A stretch of DNA of 64,000 bases, taken from NCBI RefSeq assembly GCF_030372765.1, contig NZ_JAUCMW010000006.1, forward strand, positions 40,425 to 104,424. The letters are read 5' to 3'. The translations under genes were made by a program, and so were the position numbers. The notes under the pieces are model-generated. The model did not search any database. It worked only from the letters and a program-made list of their open reading frames with translations, and was not told the origin of the DNA. Below, piece after piece: positions 46,118-53,050 of this stretch (positions within the stretch are counted from its first letter, which is position 1; every line of letters starts with the position of its first letter). Origin of the DNA: Labilibaculum sp. K2S (GTDB lineage: Bacteria; Bacteroidota; Bacteroidia; Bacteroidales; Marinifilaceae).

Positions 46118-47023
46118 TTACTTCTCTTTTTGCCCTATTATTTTATTATATTTTGAAATATTGGCAGGATCGATTTCGCTGAGTATATTAAAAACTCTTT
46201 TCTTTTCATCCGTAAAGGATTCTGAAAAAATATTCACCAACTCATCTGCTTTGGCATCAAAAAATATTTGAAGAATGAATGATCCTGGTTTTGCTCTATA
46301 TGCTTTCTGAAGTAAACGTAAACTTTCTGCTATTTCGGCTCTCGATTCAGTTAAACGCTCTGCCATATTATCCAATCCCAAACGATGATATCGATAAAGA
46401 CACTCACGTACAGGGCTATAAGCATTGTTTAATATATTCTCAACCAACCAATATCTGTTTTTTCTGCTTTCGAATGCTTTCCAACCTTTCACGTTGGAGT
46501 TCTGCATTTTATTTACAATTCCTTCGGCCTTCGCAAAGTAGGCACTGCCACCATCCATTGAATAGGTGTCGTAATCCAAACCTAAAATTATGTAGGCATA
46601 ATACGACAGTAATGCTGTTAAACTTGAAGGTGTAGTTGCCTCATTAAACTCTAAAGCTTCATACTCAACATACTTAAACTGTACATCATCATCTTTAAAA
46701 TTCAGCAATACACTATTGTAAGAAGAATTAAATATTGGTCGGCTAACCTGAACCTGAATGGTTCCCTTAAATTCATCAGCCGATATTTGATTAGTTAGAT
46801 TTATCAGAATGGTACATTCAATCCTCTCATCGTAACTGTATACATGATCTGTCCATCGGGTGGTATTCATAAACTCGTAAACTGAAGTCTGAAGCGTTCT
46901 AAAAACCTGCTTATTGGTTCCCTGAATTTGCTGACTCACAATCTGAACATTACACCTTAACTCCTGAGAGAACAAAGGAATGGTGATGATAAAAGCAAAT
47001 AGCAATACAATGAGTTTTCGCAT
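46118..47023 (-). CDS. porD: Type IX secretion system protein PorD (DUF4835)
   Basis: 301 residues. The signal peptide MRKLIVLLFAFIITIPLFSQ is followed by ELRCNVQIVSQQIQGTNKQV, the conserved start of the DUF4835 family. Further family blocks are YEFMNTTRWTDHVYSYDERI, ECTILINLTNQISADEFKGT, QVQVSRPIFNSSYNSVLLN and SYYAYIILGLDYDTYSM. The family is named PorD in Porphyromonas T9SS work; its exact function is unclear. Its presence fits the T9SS-sorted propeller protein at 3086-7009. It lies in the normal Bacteroidota order after coaBC and before recN. Confidence 0.9.
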   Translation of the reverse strand: MRKLIVLLFAFIITIPLFSQELRCNVQIVSQQIQGTNKQVFRTLQTSVYEFMNTTRWTDHVYSYDERIECTILINLTNQISADEFKGTIQVQVSRPIFNSSYNSVLLNFKDDDVQFKYVEYEALEFNEATTPSSLTALLSYYAYIILGLDYDTYSMDGGSAYFAKAEGIVNKMQNSNVKGWKAFESRKNRYWLVENILNNAYSPVRECLYRYHRLGLDNMAERLTESRAEIAESLRLLQKAYRAKPGSFILQIFFDAKADELVNIFSESFTDEKKRVFNILSEIDPANISKYNKIIGQKEK

Positions 47024-47082
47024 AATTGGATTTCAAAAGTGAACAGCTAAAGTTAAAAATTTAAACGGAAGTGAACCAATAT

Positions 47083-47733
47083 TTATTCTTCATAATATGC
47101 AATCAATTCATTAACGATATCTTTTGCCACCTCTGATTTGCTTTTCAACTCATACTTCTTACATGCTCCGCTCTTATTAATTACCGTTATCTTATTGGTA
47201 TCATGCTGAAATCCGGCTCCTTTATCATTCAAAGAATTAAGAACAATAAAGTCTAAATTTTTCTTCTCCAACTTCAATTTAGCATTGGTTTCTTCATTGT
47301 TTGTTTCCAATGCAAAACCGACCAAAAACTGATTTGTTGTTTTAATGGCACCCAAAGATGCAGCAATATCCTTGGTGGGAGTTAGCTCTATGGTATAATT
47401 TTCCTTTCCTCTCTTCACCTTTGTATTTTCGGTTGTTACAGGAGTAAAGTCGGCCACAGCTGCAGTCATTATTCCCCCATCGCAAGTTGGAAATGCCTTT
47501 AGCGATGCCTCGTACATTTCCTGAGCGGAAACAACATCAATACGTTTGATATTTGGATTTTGAGTACTTAAAGAGGTAGGTCCGCTTACCAAGACAACCT
47601 GAGCTCCCTGAGAAGCTAATTCTTCGGCTATTGAAAAGCCCATTTTCCCGGATGAGAAATTGCCAATAAACCGCACCGGATCAATTTTCTCGTAAGTTGG
47701 CCCGGTGGTTACTAAGATCTTCTTATTGCTTAG
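47083..47733 (-). CDS. coaBC (CoaB part): Phosphopantothenate-cysteine ligase half of CoaBC, separated by a frameshift
   Basis: About 216 codons continue the CoaC half in the -1 frame after the A11 tract: LSNKKILVTTGPTYEKIDPV, then RFIGNFSSGKMGFSIAEELA, AQVVLVSGPTSL, MTAAVADFTPV and LVGFALETNN. These are the CTP- and phosphopantothenate-binding blocks of CoaB, which joins cysteine to phosphopantothenate. There is no start codon of its own: the frame enters directly from the slippery run and the first GTG is inside the conserved domain. Joined with the upstream half the product is ~401 residues, the normal CoaBC length. The step is essential for CoA synthesis, so the function is surely kept, either because the run really has 12 A or by slippage. 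Confidence 0.9.
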   Translation of the reverse strand, partial: LSNKKILVTTGPTYEKIDPVRFIGNFSSGKMGFSIAEELASQGAQVVLVSGPTSLSTQNPNIKRIDVVSAQEMYEASLKAFPTCDGGIMTAAVADFTPVTTENTKVKRGKENYTIELTPTKDIAASLGAIKTTNQFLVGFALETNNEETNAKLKLEKKNLDFIVLNSLNDKGAGFQHDTNKITVINKSGACKKYELKSKSEVAKDIVNELIAYYEE

Positions 47734-48287
47734 TTTTTTTTTTTAGATTCGAAAAACTCAATAATTTTCTTAACGATAATTTCCGGTTCTTCCATTCTTC
47801 CCTTTCCGTAGAGCCCACTTGCCAACTCACCGCTTGAAGGTTCAATAAATAAATCGCCATAAGATCTTAAAATCTCCATATTTCGCAATGTAGCAGGATG
47901 CTTAAACATATCCAAATCCATTGCAGGAGTATGAATAACCGGACATTTGGCTGAAAGATAAGTTGTTAAAAGTAAATTATCACAAATACCATTCGCCATT
48001 TTTGCCATTGTATTGGCTGTTGTTGGTGCAACAATCAATAAATCAGCCCAAATACCTAAATCTACATGGCTATTCCATGACCCATCATCATGTTTAAAAA
48101 AATCTGATAATACAGTATTTTTGGATAAAGTAGCCATGGTTACCGGAGAAATAAACTCCTTTGCATAGGTAGTCATGATCACTTTTACATTTGCTCCTTC
48201 TTTCACCAATAAACGCACTAAAGAAGCAGCTTTATAAGCAGCAATACTTGCGGTAACTCCAAGAATAATATTTTTATCTTTTAACAT
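47730..48287 (-). CDS. coaBC (CoaC part): Phosphopantothenoylcysteine decarboxylase half of CoaBC, ends at a frameshift
   Basis: 185 residues. The FMN-dependent HFCD-fold decarboxylase has NIILGVTASIAAYKAASLVR, the catalytic-His region GSWNSHVDLGIWADLLIVAP, TTANTMAKMANGICDNLL, the PAMDLDMFKHPA (PxMNxxMW-type) motif and SGELASGLYGKGRMEEPEII. It decarboxylates phosphopantothenoylcysteine to phosphopantetheine. The chain then runs FFESKKKN and stops at the A11 tract; the CoaB domain follows in the -1 frame. A hairpin with a T-run lies upstream, between rpoZ and this gene. Confidence 0.92.
   Translation of the reverse strand: MLKDKNIILGVTASIAAYKAASLVRLLVKEGANVKVIMTTYAKEFISPVTMATLSKNTVLSDFFKHDDGSWNSHVDLGIWADLLIVAPTTANTMAKMANGICDNLLLTTYLSAKCPVIHTPAMDLDMFKHPATLRNMEILRSYGDLFIEPSSGELASGLYGKGRMEEPEIIVKKIIEFFESKKKN
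47734..47744 (-). other. A11 slippery tract at the CoaC/CoaB frame junction
   Basis: Eleven consecutive A on the coding strand, between TCT and CTAAGC. In frame zero it ends the CoaC half with KKKN-stop. One more A (or a -1 shift) restores the frame into CoaB as KKKK-LSNKK. Confidence 0.85.
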
Positions 48288-48307
48288 AAACCAGGCTTAA
48301 AATAAAA

Positions 48308-48333
48308 AGTTCCCTTTTGCAACAAAGGGAACT
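48308..48333 (-). terminator. Intrinsic-terminator-like hairpin between rpoZ and coaBC
   Basis: Perfect 10-bp stem AGTTCCCTTT / AAAGGGAACT with a 6-nt loop; on the minus strand it continues TTTTATTTT. It lies 18 nt after the rpoZ stop and 20 nt before the coaBC start, so it may end or attenuate the bamD-rpoZ transcript. Confidence 0.8.
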
Positions 48334-48350
48334 GATAAACTATTTTGAAA

Positions 48351-48686
48351 TTAATCTTCGGCTTGCAGCTCTTTTGCAGGATTTCTGTAATAGATTTCTC
48401 CATTAATAAATTCCTCAACCGCGATTAATGATGGCTTTGGCAATCTCTCGTAATATTTAGAGATTTCAATTTGCTCGCGATTTTCAAAAACCTCTTCCAA
48501 GTTATCTGTATAAGATGCAAACTCCTGCAATTTCTTATTCAGTTCACTTTTCAGTTCAACAGCAATCTGATTAGAACGTTTTGCCATAATCACTACAGAT
48601 TCGTAAACATTACCCACTTCTTCACTTAACTCAGTCATGTTACGGGTAATTGTAGAACTTGCTGCATTTGTTTTCTTGTAATCCAT
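48351..48686 (-). CDS. rpoZ: RNA polymerase omega subunit, Bacteroidota type
   Basis: 111 residues. Bacteroidota omega proteins are divergent. The core helix is recognisable as NVYESVVIMAKRSNQIAVEL (compare the E. coli RFDLVLVAARRARQ region), followed by a coiled region and the tail KPSLIAVEEFINGEIYYRNP. The protein stabilises the beta' subunit during RNA polymerase assembly. The position directly after bamD (23-nt gap) and before coaBC is the standard context of this gene in the phylum and supports the call. Confidence 0.9.
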   Translation of the reverse strand: MDYKKTNAASSTITRNMTELSEEVGNVYESVVIMAKRSNQIAVELKSELNKKLQEFASYTDNLEEVFENREQIEISKYYERLPKPSLIAVEEFINGEIYYRNPAKELQAED

Positions 48687-48709
48687 ACTATAAAAGAATT
48701 AGATCTATT

Positions 48710-49513
48710 TTAAATATTCGTATTAAACTTACTCAAGTAGGCTTCTATACCTTCAATCATTTTTTCAGCACGCTTTCGGTACTTACTTTCAGGGAATTCA
48801 TCAACAAAAGAAAAATATTCTTCCTTTGCGAGATTATATCTTTCTCTTTTTTTGTCTTCAACACTTAATAAGGCTAATTTATATCGAGATTCCAACAACA
48901 TAAACATTAAATCTTCCCGATAAGATGAACCAGGGTAATCTTTCAATCCATTTTGCAAGGAAACAATTGCTGCAGGAAAATGTTCTCTGTCGTAATAATT
49001 TCTTGCACTTAAGAATGATTTCAACACCAGCTTATCCTGCATCTCATCAATATAATCGTTGCACTTTGGAATTCGGGTAGAATTCGGGTAACGATTAATA
49101 TACAATTGAAACGCATCAATAGCATCTTTTGTTGGTGTCTGATCTAATCTCGGTTTAGGAGACTCCAAATAGTAACAATAAGCGCTCATATACAAACTCT
49201 CTTCTGCATACGGGCTATCTGGAAATGTTTTCAGGAAATTCCTGAAGAAATATCCAGCAGAAATATAATCTCCCGAACCATAAGAACAGTAAGAGATATA
49301 GTAGCTGATTGTTTCTGCTTTGCTTGTTCCCCGATAAATTGGCAATAATTCCTCAAAAAGAGTTGCCGCTTTTACATATTCTTCTGCATTATAGTATTCA
49401 ACAGCCTTCTTATATTTCAAAGGATTATCGTTACTCTTTAGCAATTTCTGGTAATCGCTGCATCCACCTAAAATAAAGGCGAACAGTAAAAAAACATAAA
49501 CAATTTTTCTCAT
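48710..49513 (-). CDS. bamD: Outer-membrane assembly lipoprotein BamD
   Basis: 267 residues from the ATG at 49513; the longer start at 49540 would coincide with the expected transcription start of the TATCTTTG promoter at 49545-49552. The lipobox is FAFILGGC (Cys18). The mature protein is built of about five TPR-like repeats (YNAEEYVKAATLFEELLPIY, GDYISAGYFFRNFLKTFPDS, YCYYLESPKPRLDQTPTKDA, RNYYDREHFPAAIVSLQNGL). This is the BamD/YfiO layout, and PRLDQTPTKDAIDAFQLYIN is the hallmark PxxDQ-T segment. It is the essential partner of BamA in inserting beta-barrel proteins. First gene of the bamD-rpoZ-coaBC-porD-recN series. Confidence 0.93.
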   Translation of the reverse strand: MRKIVYVFLLFAFILGGCSDYQKLLKSNDNPLKYKKAVEYYNAEEYVKAATLFEELLPIYRGTSKAETISYYISYCSYGSGDYISAGYFFRNFLKTFPDSPYAEESLYMSAYCYYLESPKPRLDQTPTKDAIDAFQLYINRYPNSTRIPKCNDYIDEMQDKLVLKSFLSARNYYDREHFPAAIVSLQNGLKDYPGSSYREDLMFMLLESRYKLALLSVEDKKRERYNLAKEEYFSFVDEFPESKYRKRAEKMIEGIEAYLSKFNTNI

Positions 49514-49544
49514 AGGTATAGCTACTCTATTTTTTTGCATTTTG

Positions 49545-49552
49545 CAAAGATA
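49545..49552 (-). promoter_or_regulatory. Probable -7 element of the bamD promoter
   Basis: Minus strand TATCTTTG fits TAnnTTTG and is followed by C. Transcription would start near 49540, which favours the bamD start at 49513. Confidence 0.55.
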
Positions 49553-49612
49553 TAGTTTTCAAGCGAAAAATAGGATACTTTCCACTCATATTATACAATT
49601 CTTTATAATTTA

Positions 49613-49642
49613 TTGCTAAAATTCCAAAAAACATTACTTTTG
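49613..49642 (+). promoter_or_regulatory. Bacteroidota-type promoter of the alpha-oxoamine synthase gene
   Basis: TTG at 49613-49615, exactly 19 nt spacer, then TACTTTTG at 49635-49642. This fits the phylum consensus TTG-N19-TAnnTTTG, with the start codon 40 nt downstream. Confidence 0.7.
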
Positions 49643-49681
49643 CACAGTTGCAATTAAAACATTTCAAAAAAAGCATAGACT

Positions 49682-50932
49682 GTGGATATATTTGACAAAG
49701 TTACATCAAAAAGAGGAAATCTAGGGCAATACGCTAAGCAAGCTCATGGATATTTTGCATTTCCTAAATTGGAAGGTGAAATAGGATCAAGAATGAAATT
49801 TCGTGGGAAAGAAGTTTTGACATGGAGTTTGAATAACTATATCGGATTAGCAAATCACCCTGAAGTAAGAAAAGAGGATGCTGAAGCTGCAGCAAGATGG
49901 GGATTAGCCTATCCAATGGGAGCTCGTATGATGTCCGGACAAACAAGCCGTCATGAAGAGTTAGAAGCTCAATTGGCTGATTTTGTTGGAAAACCAGATG
50001 CATTCCTTCTTAATTTTGGATATCAAGGGATGGTTTCTATTATTGATTCTCTTGTTGGTCGTCATGATGTGATTGTCTACGATTCTGAATCGCATGCATG
50101 TATCATGGATGGTTTGAGACTTCATGTTGGAAAACGCTTCGTTTATCCTCATAACGATATGGATAATCTTCGTAAAGAATTAGACAGAGCTACCAAATGG
50201 ACTGAAAAAACCGGTGGTGGAATCCTTGTAATTACTGAAGGTGTATTCGGAATGGCTGGTGACCTTGGTAAATTAGATGAAATTTGTGCTCTTAAGGATG
50301 ATTTCAATTTCCGTTTGCTAGTTGATGATGCTCATGGATTTGGTGTGATGGGAAAAACCGGTGCTGGTACAATTGAGCATTTTGGTGTTGAAGATAGAGT
50401 AGATTTACACTTTAGTACTTTTGCAAAAGCAATGGCTGGAATCGGAGCTTTTATCGCTTGCAGCGAAGAAGTTGGTACTTACCTAAGATACACAATGAGA
50501 TCTCAGATTTTTGCGAAATCATTGCCAATGCCAATCGTAGAAGGATCTATTAAGCGTTTGGAGTTACTTAAAAACTCTCCTGAATTGCGTGAGAAACTTT
50601 GGAACGTAACAAATGCTTTACAAACAGGTTTAACTGAGGCCGGATTAAACATTGGCGTAACAGAGTCTCCTGTAACACCAGTTTATTTATCGGGTAGTGT
50701 AGCTGAAGGAACTCAGGTAACGATGGATTTAAGAGAGAATTACAATATTTTCTGTTCTATCGTTGTTTACCCCGTAATTCCTAAAGGACAATTATTACTT
50801 AGATTGATTCCTACTGCAATGCACACTTTAGAGGATGTTGAATACACTGTTAACGCATTTAAAGAAGTTGCTAAGAAATTAAACGATGGCAAATACAGCA
50901 ACGAGAAATTTGCTGATATTTTCAATCAATAG
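49682..50932 (+). CDS. PLP-dependent alpha-oxoamine synthase (serine palmitoyltransferase / KBL-like)
   Basis: 416 residues starting with GTG. Fold-type I PLP enzyme of the alpha-oxoamine synthase group, which condenses an acyl-CoA with an amino acid and releases CO2. Visible blocks are TWSLNNYIGLANHPEVRKED, then GARMMSGQTSRHEELEAQLA, VYDSESHACIMDGLRL (His stacking on PLP), LVDDAHGFGVMGKTGAG (Asp215/216, His218) and the Schiff-base Lys249 in HFSTFAKAMAGIGAFIAC. Candidates are serine palmitoyltransferase for sphingolipids, the cysteate acyltransferase of sulfonolipid makers, or a 2-amino-3-ketobutyrate ligase. I favour lipid synthesis because Bacteroidota carry such a stand-alone gene, but sequence alone does not decide. 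It has its own promoter and terminator. Confidence 0.88.
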   Translation: MDIFDKVTSKRGNLGQYAKQAHGYFAFPKLEGEIGSRMKFRGKEVLTWSLNNYIGLANHPEVRKEDAEAAARWGLAYPMGARMMSGQTSRHEELEAQLADFVGKPDAFLLNFGYQGMVSIIDSLVGRHDVIVYDSESHACIMDGLRLHVGKRFVYPHNDMDNLRKELDRATKWTEKTGGGILVITEGVFGMAGDLGKLDEICALKDDFNFRLLVDDAHGFGVMGKTGAGTIEHFGVEDRVDLHFSTFAKAMAGIGAFIACSEEVGTYLRYTMRSQIFAKSLPMPIVEGSIKRLELLKNSPELREKLWNVTNALQTGLTEAGLNIGVTESPVTPVYLSGSVAEGTQVTMDLRENYNIFCSIVVYPVIPKGQLLLRLIPTAMHTLEDVEYTVNAFKEVAKKLNDGKYSNEKFADIFNQ

Positions 50933-50953
50933 TATTCTAAACAATACAATCCA

Positions 50954-50983
50954 AACGACATTCCTTCGAATGTCGTTTTTTTT
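50954..50983 (+). terminator. Terminator after the alpha-oxoamine synthase gene
   Basis: Perfect 9-bp stem AACGACATT / AATGTCGTT with loop CCTTCG, followed by eight T. Confidence 0.9.
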
Positions 50984-50987
50984 GCGC

Positions 50988-51017
50988 AAAAAAATACCCG
51001 GCTAACAAGTAGTCGGG
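50988..51017 (-). terminator. Terminator after trxB
   Basis: On the minus strand CCCG-A-CTA / TAG-C-CGGG stem (one mismatch, 5-nt loop) leading into TATTTTTTT. It starts 27 nt past the trxB stop. Confidence 0.8.
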
Positions 51018-51043
51018 TGATCTATATCTAACAAAATTTCCGT

Positions 51044-52036
51044 TTATTCTCTTTCAGAAAGGAATCTCTCAGCATCCATAGCTGCCATACATCCTGAACC
51101 TGCTGAAGTAATTGCCTGACGGTAGTGAGGATCTTTTAAATCACCAGCCGCAAACACTCCAGCAACATTTGTTTTGGTCGAATCTGACTCGGTTAACACA
51201 TAACCTTGCTCATCGGTTTTTAAATACTTACTAAATATCTTTGAATTAGGCGTGTGTCCGATTGCGACAAAATAACCATCTATTTTGATGTCCACTTCTG
51301 TCTCATCGGCCTCTCCCATTCGCTTTATCAATTTAGCACCCTGCACTACACCCTCGCCATAAAGCTCTTTGGTATTGTGCTCATAAAGAACTTCGATATT
51401 TTCTGTTCGGGCAACACGATCCTGCATGGCCTTAGAAGCTCTTAAATAATTTTTACGTACAATTAAATATACTTTCTTACACAAACCCGCCAGGTAAGTT
51501 GCCTCTTCGGCAGCTGTATCGCCACCTCCCACTACTGCAACATCCAATCCGCGGTAAAAGAAACCATCACAAGTAGCACAAGCCGAAACTCCCGAGCCCA
51601 TATATTTTTCTTCGGTAGGAAAACCTAAGTATTTTGCTGTAGCTCCTGTTGCCAAAATAACAGTTTCCGCCATAATAATTTTCTTTCCATCAACAATTAC
51701 TTTGTGAGGATAAGAAGAAAAGTCTACTTCTGTTACCAACCCCCAACGACAATCTGTACCAAATCTCTCAGCTTGTTTTTTTAAGTCAGCCATCATAACC
51801 GGTCCGGTAACTCCATCAGCATATCCAGGAAAATTGTCTACCTCTGTTGTTGTTGTCAATTGTCCTCCGGGTTGCAAACCTTCAATTAAAACAGGATTCA
51901 AATTTGCTCTTGCGGCGTAAATTGCTGCAGTATATCCGGCAGGACCAGATCCAACAATCAGACATTTTACATTTTCAATATCCCCTTCAGGTGTAGAAGG
52001 ATTGGTATCCTTCAGATTCATTGACTTAAATTCCAT
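51044..52036 (-). CDS. trxB: Thioredoxin-disulfide reductase
   Basis: 330-residue FAD/NADPH enzyme that keeps thioredoxin reduced. FAD-binding motif CLIVGSGPAGYTAAIYAARA lies near residue 25-44, then GQLTTTTEVDNFPGY. The redox pair C153/C156 is in SGVSACATCDGFFYRG, the NADPH motif is VAVVGGGDTAAEEATYL, and the closing FAD block is AGVFAAGDLKDPHYRQAITS. A ~20-residue N-terminal extension precedes the FAD domain; a second ATG (Met6) is possible as the start. Transcribed alone from an excellent promoter at 52077-52106 to a terminator at 50988-51017. Confidence 0.96.
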   Translation of the reverse strand: MEFKSMNLKDTNPSTPEGDIENVKCLIVGSGPAGYTAAIYAARANLNPVLIEGLQPGGQLTTTTEVDNFPGYADGVTGPVMMADLKKQAERFGTDCRWGLVTEVDFSSYPHKVIVDGKKIIMAETVILATGATAKYLGFPTEEKYMGSGVSACATCDGFFYRGLDVAVVGGGDTAAEEATYLAGLCKKVYLIVRKNYLRASKAMQDRVARTENIEVLYEHNTKELYGEGVVQGAKLIKRMGEADETEVDIKIDGYFVAIGHTPNSKIFSKYLKTDEQGYVLTESDSTKTNVAGVFAAGDLKDPHYRQAITSAGSGCMAAMDAERFLSERE

Positions 52037-52076
52037 ATATGTTAATTATTCTGTTTCTAAATAAGTTTTCGAGTAG

Positions 52077-52106
52077 CAAATCTACAAAATATCTAGATAA
52101 CTACAA
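52077..52106 (-). promoter_or_regulatory. Bacteroidota-type promoter of trxB
   Basis: On the minus strand TTG (52106-52104), exactly 19 nt, then TAGATTTG (52084-52077): full match to TTG-N19-TAnnTTTG, 41 nt upstream of the trxB ATG. Confidence 0.72.
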
Positions 52107-52216
52107 GTGTGTTTATTCATAGAAAAAGTAGATATTCGCATCAATTAACTCGAATCTTTCAGCCGTTTTCATTTTGACAATTCTTAGACATAAACTATAT
52201 TTGTTGCCTGCAATAT

Positions 52217-52292
52217 CGGGGCGTAGCTCAGCCAGGTTTAGAGTACACGTCTGGGGGGCGTGGGGTCGGAAGTTCGAATCTTCTCGCCCCGA
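52217..52292 (+). tRNA. tRNA-Pro (anticodon GGG)
   Basis: 76-nt cloverleaf. Acceptor stem CGGGGCG / CGCCCCG with discriminator A, CCA not encoded. D stem GCTC / GAGT. Anticodon stem CACGT / GCGTG with loop CTGGGGG, so the anticodon is GGG. T stem GGAAG / CTTCT with loop TTCGAAT. It is followed by an intrinsic terminator 22 nt later. Confidence 0.95.
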
Positions 52293-52314
52293 CAATGTAA
52301 AATTACTGATTATC

Positions 52315-52348
52315 AAGCGACTACACCCTCAGTAGTCGCTTTTATTTT
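52315..52348 (+). terminator. Terminator after tRNA-Pro
   Basis: Perfect 10-bp stem AAGCGACTAC / GTAGTCGCTT with a 7-nt loop, then TTATTTT. Confidence 0.85.
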
Positions 52349-52395
52349 GTCGTATTTTCTCTTAAATATTGCGATTTAAGATGCTTTTTGCAGCG

Positions 52396-52428
52396 TTAAA
52401 AGTGTAAAAACTTGCAAAAAACGTGCAA
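52396..52428. repeat. Left copy of words shared with 62304-62367, and TGCAAA pair
   Basis: TTAAAAGTGTAA (52396-52407) and the overlapping AAAAACTTGCAAAA (52406-52419) recur exactly and in the same order at 62304-62315 and 62354-62367. TTGCAAA and GTGCAAA follow each other here. This is 100 nt downstream of tRNA-Pro, a usual place for integration-site debris. Confidence 0.6.
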
Positions 52429-52502
52429 ATTATGGTAGTAGTTTTGTGAGATATGCCTGTTGATTGTATTACTACTTTTTTAAACCGAGCATTTCATTTT
52501 TT

Positions 52503-52964
52503 CTAATCCCCGTCATCGACTTTTTCTTTAATTGACTCTTTTTTGATCAGTTCTCCTTTCGAGTTAATGGCTGTTTCGACTTCGGTTTTACCCATTTTCA
52601 ACTCAAATTCATAACACTTCCCCTCTGCTGTTTCAGACATTTCAGATTCTTCTATTTTATAGCCTGAAAATTCTTTTTCTATTGCAGCTTTTACAAGGTC
52701 CGGAATTTCATTTGAACTAATTTCGAATTCTGTTTCTAACCAAATTCCTTCCAAGTTAAAGTTCGCAGAATATTCTTTTCCCGACATCTTAAATTCAGCC
52801 TCCCATTCTGCATCGTTTTCTTTATCCCATTTTACATTGGATGCATCTGGGAATTTTTGAGCAAAAGCAGTTTTAACCTGATCTGGAACAGCCTTTTTAT
52901 TTTGCGCGCAACCCGATACTGAAGTTATTGCAATAACAATAATCACTACTAATAAATTTTTCAT
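52503..52964 (-). CDS. PepSY-like (DUF2874-type) lipoprotein
   Basis: 153 residues. Lipoprotein signal MKNLLVVIIVIAITSVSGCA with the lipobox Cys19. The mature part has two repeats of a PepSY-like unit: VPDQVKTAFAQKFPDASNVK with VKWDKENDAEWEAEFKMSGK, then IPDLVKAAIEKEFSGYKIEE with a matching strand region. This is the double-repeat layout of the family annotated as PepSY-like or DUF2874 in Bacteroidota. A periplasmic or outer-membrane role is inferred; such proteins often go with two-component systems and efflux genes. It lies 86 nt downstream of the RND pump gene on the same strand, so it may be the last gene of that operon. Confidence 0.85.
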   Translation of the reverse strand: MKNLLVVIIVIAITSVSGCAQNKKAVPDQVKTAFAQKFPDASNVKWDKENDAEWEAEFKMSGKEYSANFNLEGIWLETEFEISSNEIPDLVKAAIEKEFSGYKIEESEMSETAEGKCYEFELKMGKTEVETAINSKGELIKKESIKEKVDDGD

Positions 52965-53050
52965 TTTGATCTATTTTAAATTAATAACATGATCAATATA
53001 AGTACCTAATCTAAAGAAATCTTGAAGTTATTGTCTGCCTGCAAAAAAAA

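Noticed and set aside
47083..47676. Independent coaB gene with its own GTG start
   Set aside because: The GTG lies inside the conserved phosphopantothenate/CTP-binding region (DPVRFIGNFSSG), so starting there would remove essential N-terminal residues.
52113..52316. 67-aa minus-strand ORF overlapping the tRNA-Pro gene
   Set aside because: It is the antisense of the tRNA; the GREDSNFRPHAPQ-like text is a well-known translation artefact of tRNA genes.
52430..52502. Start of a tyrosine integrase gene after tRNA-Pro
   Set aside because: The ATG near 52453 gives only 17 codons and the text has no integrase motif; only the non-coding repeats are suggestive.
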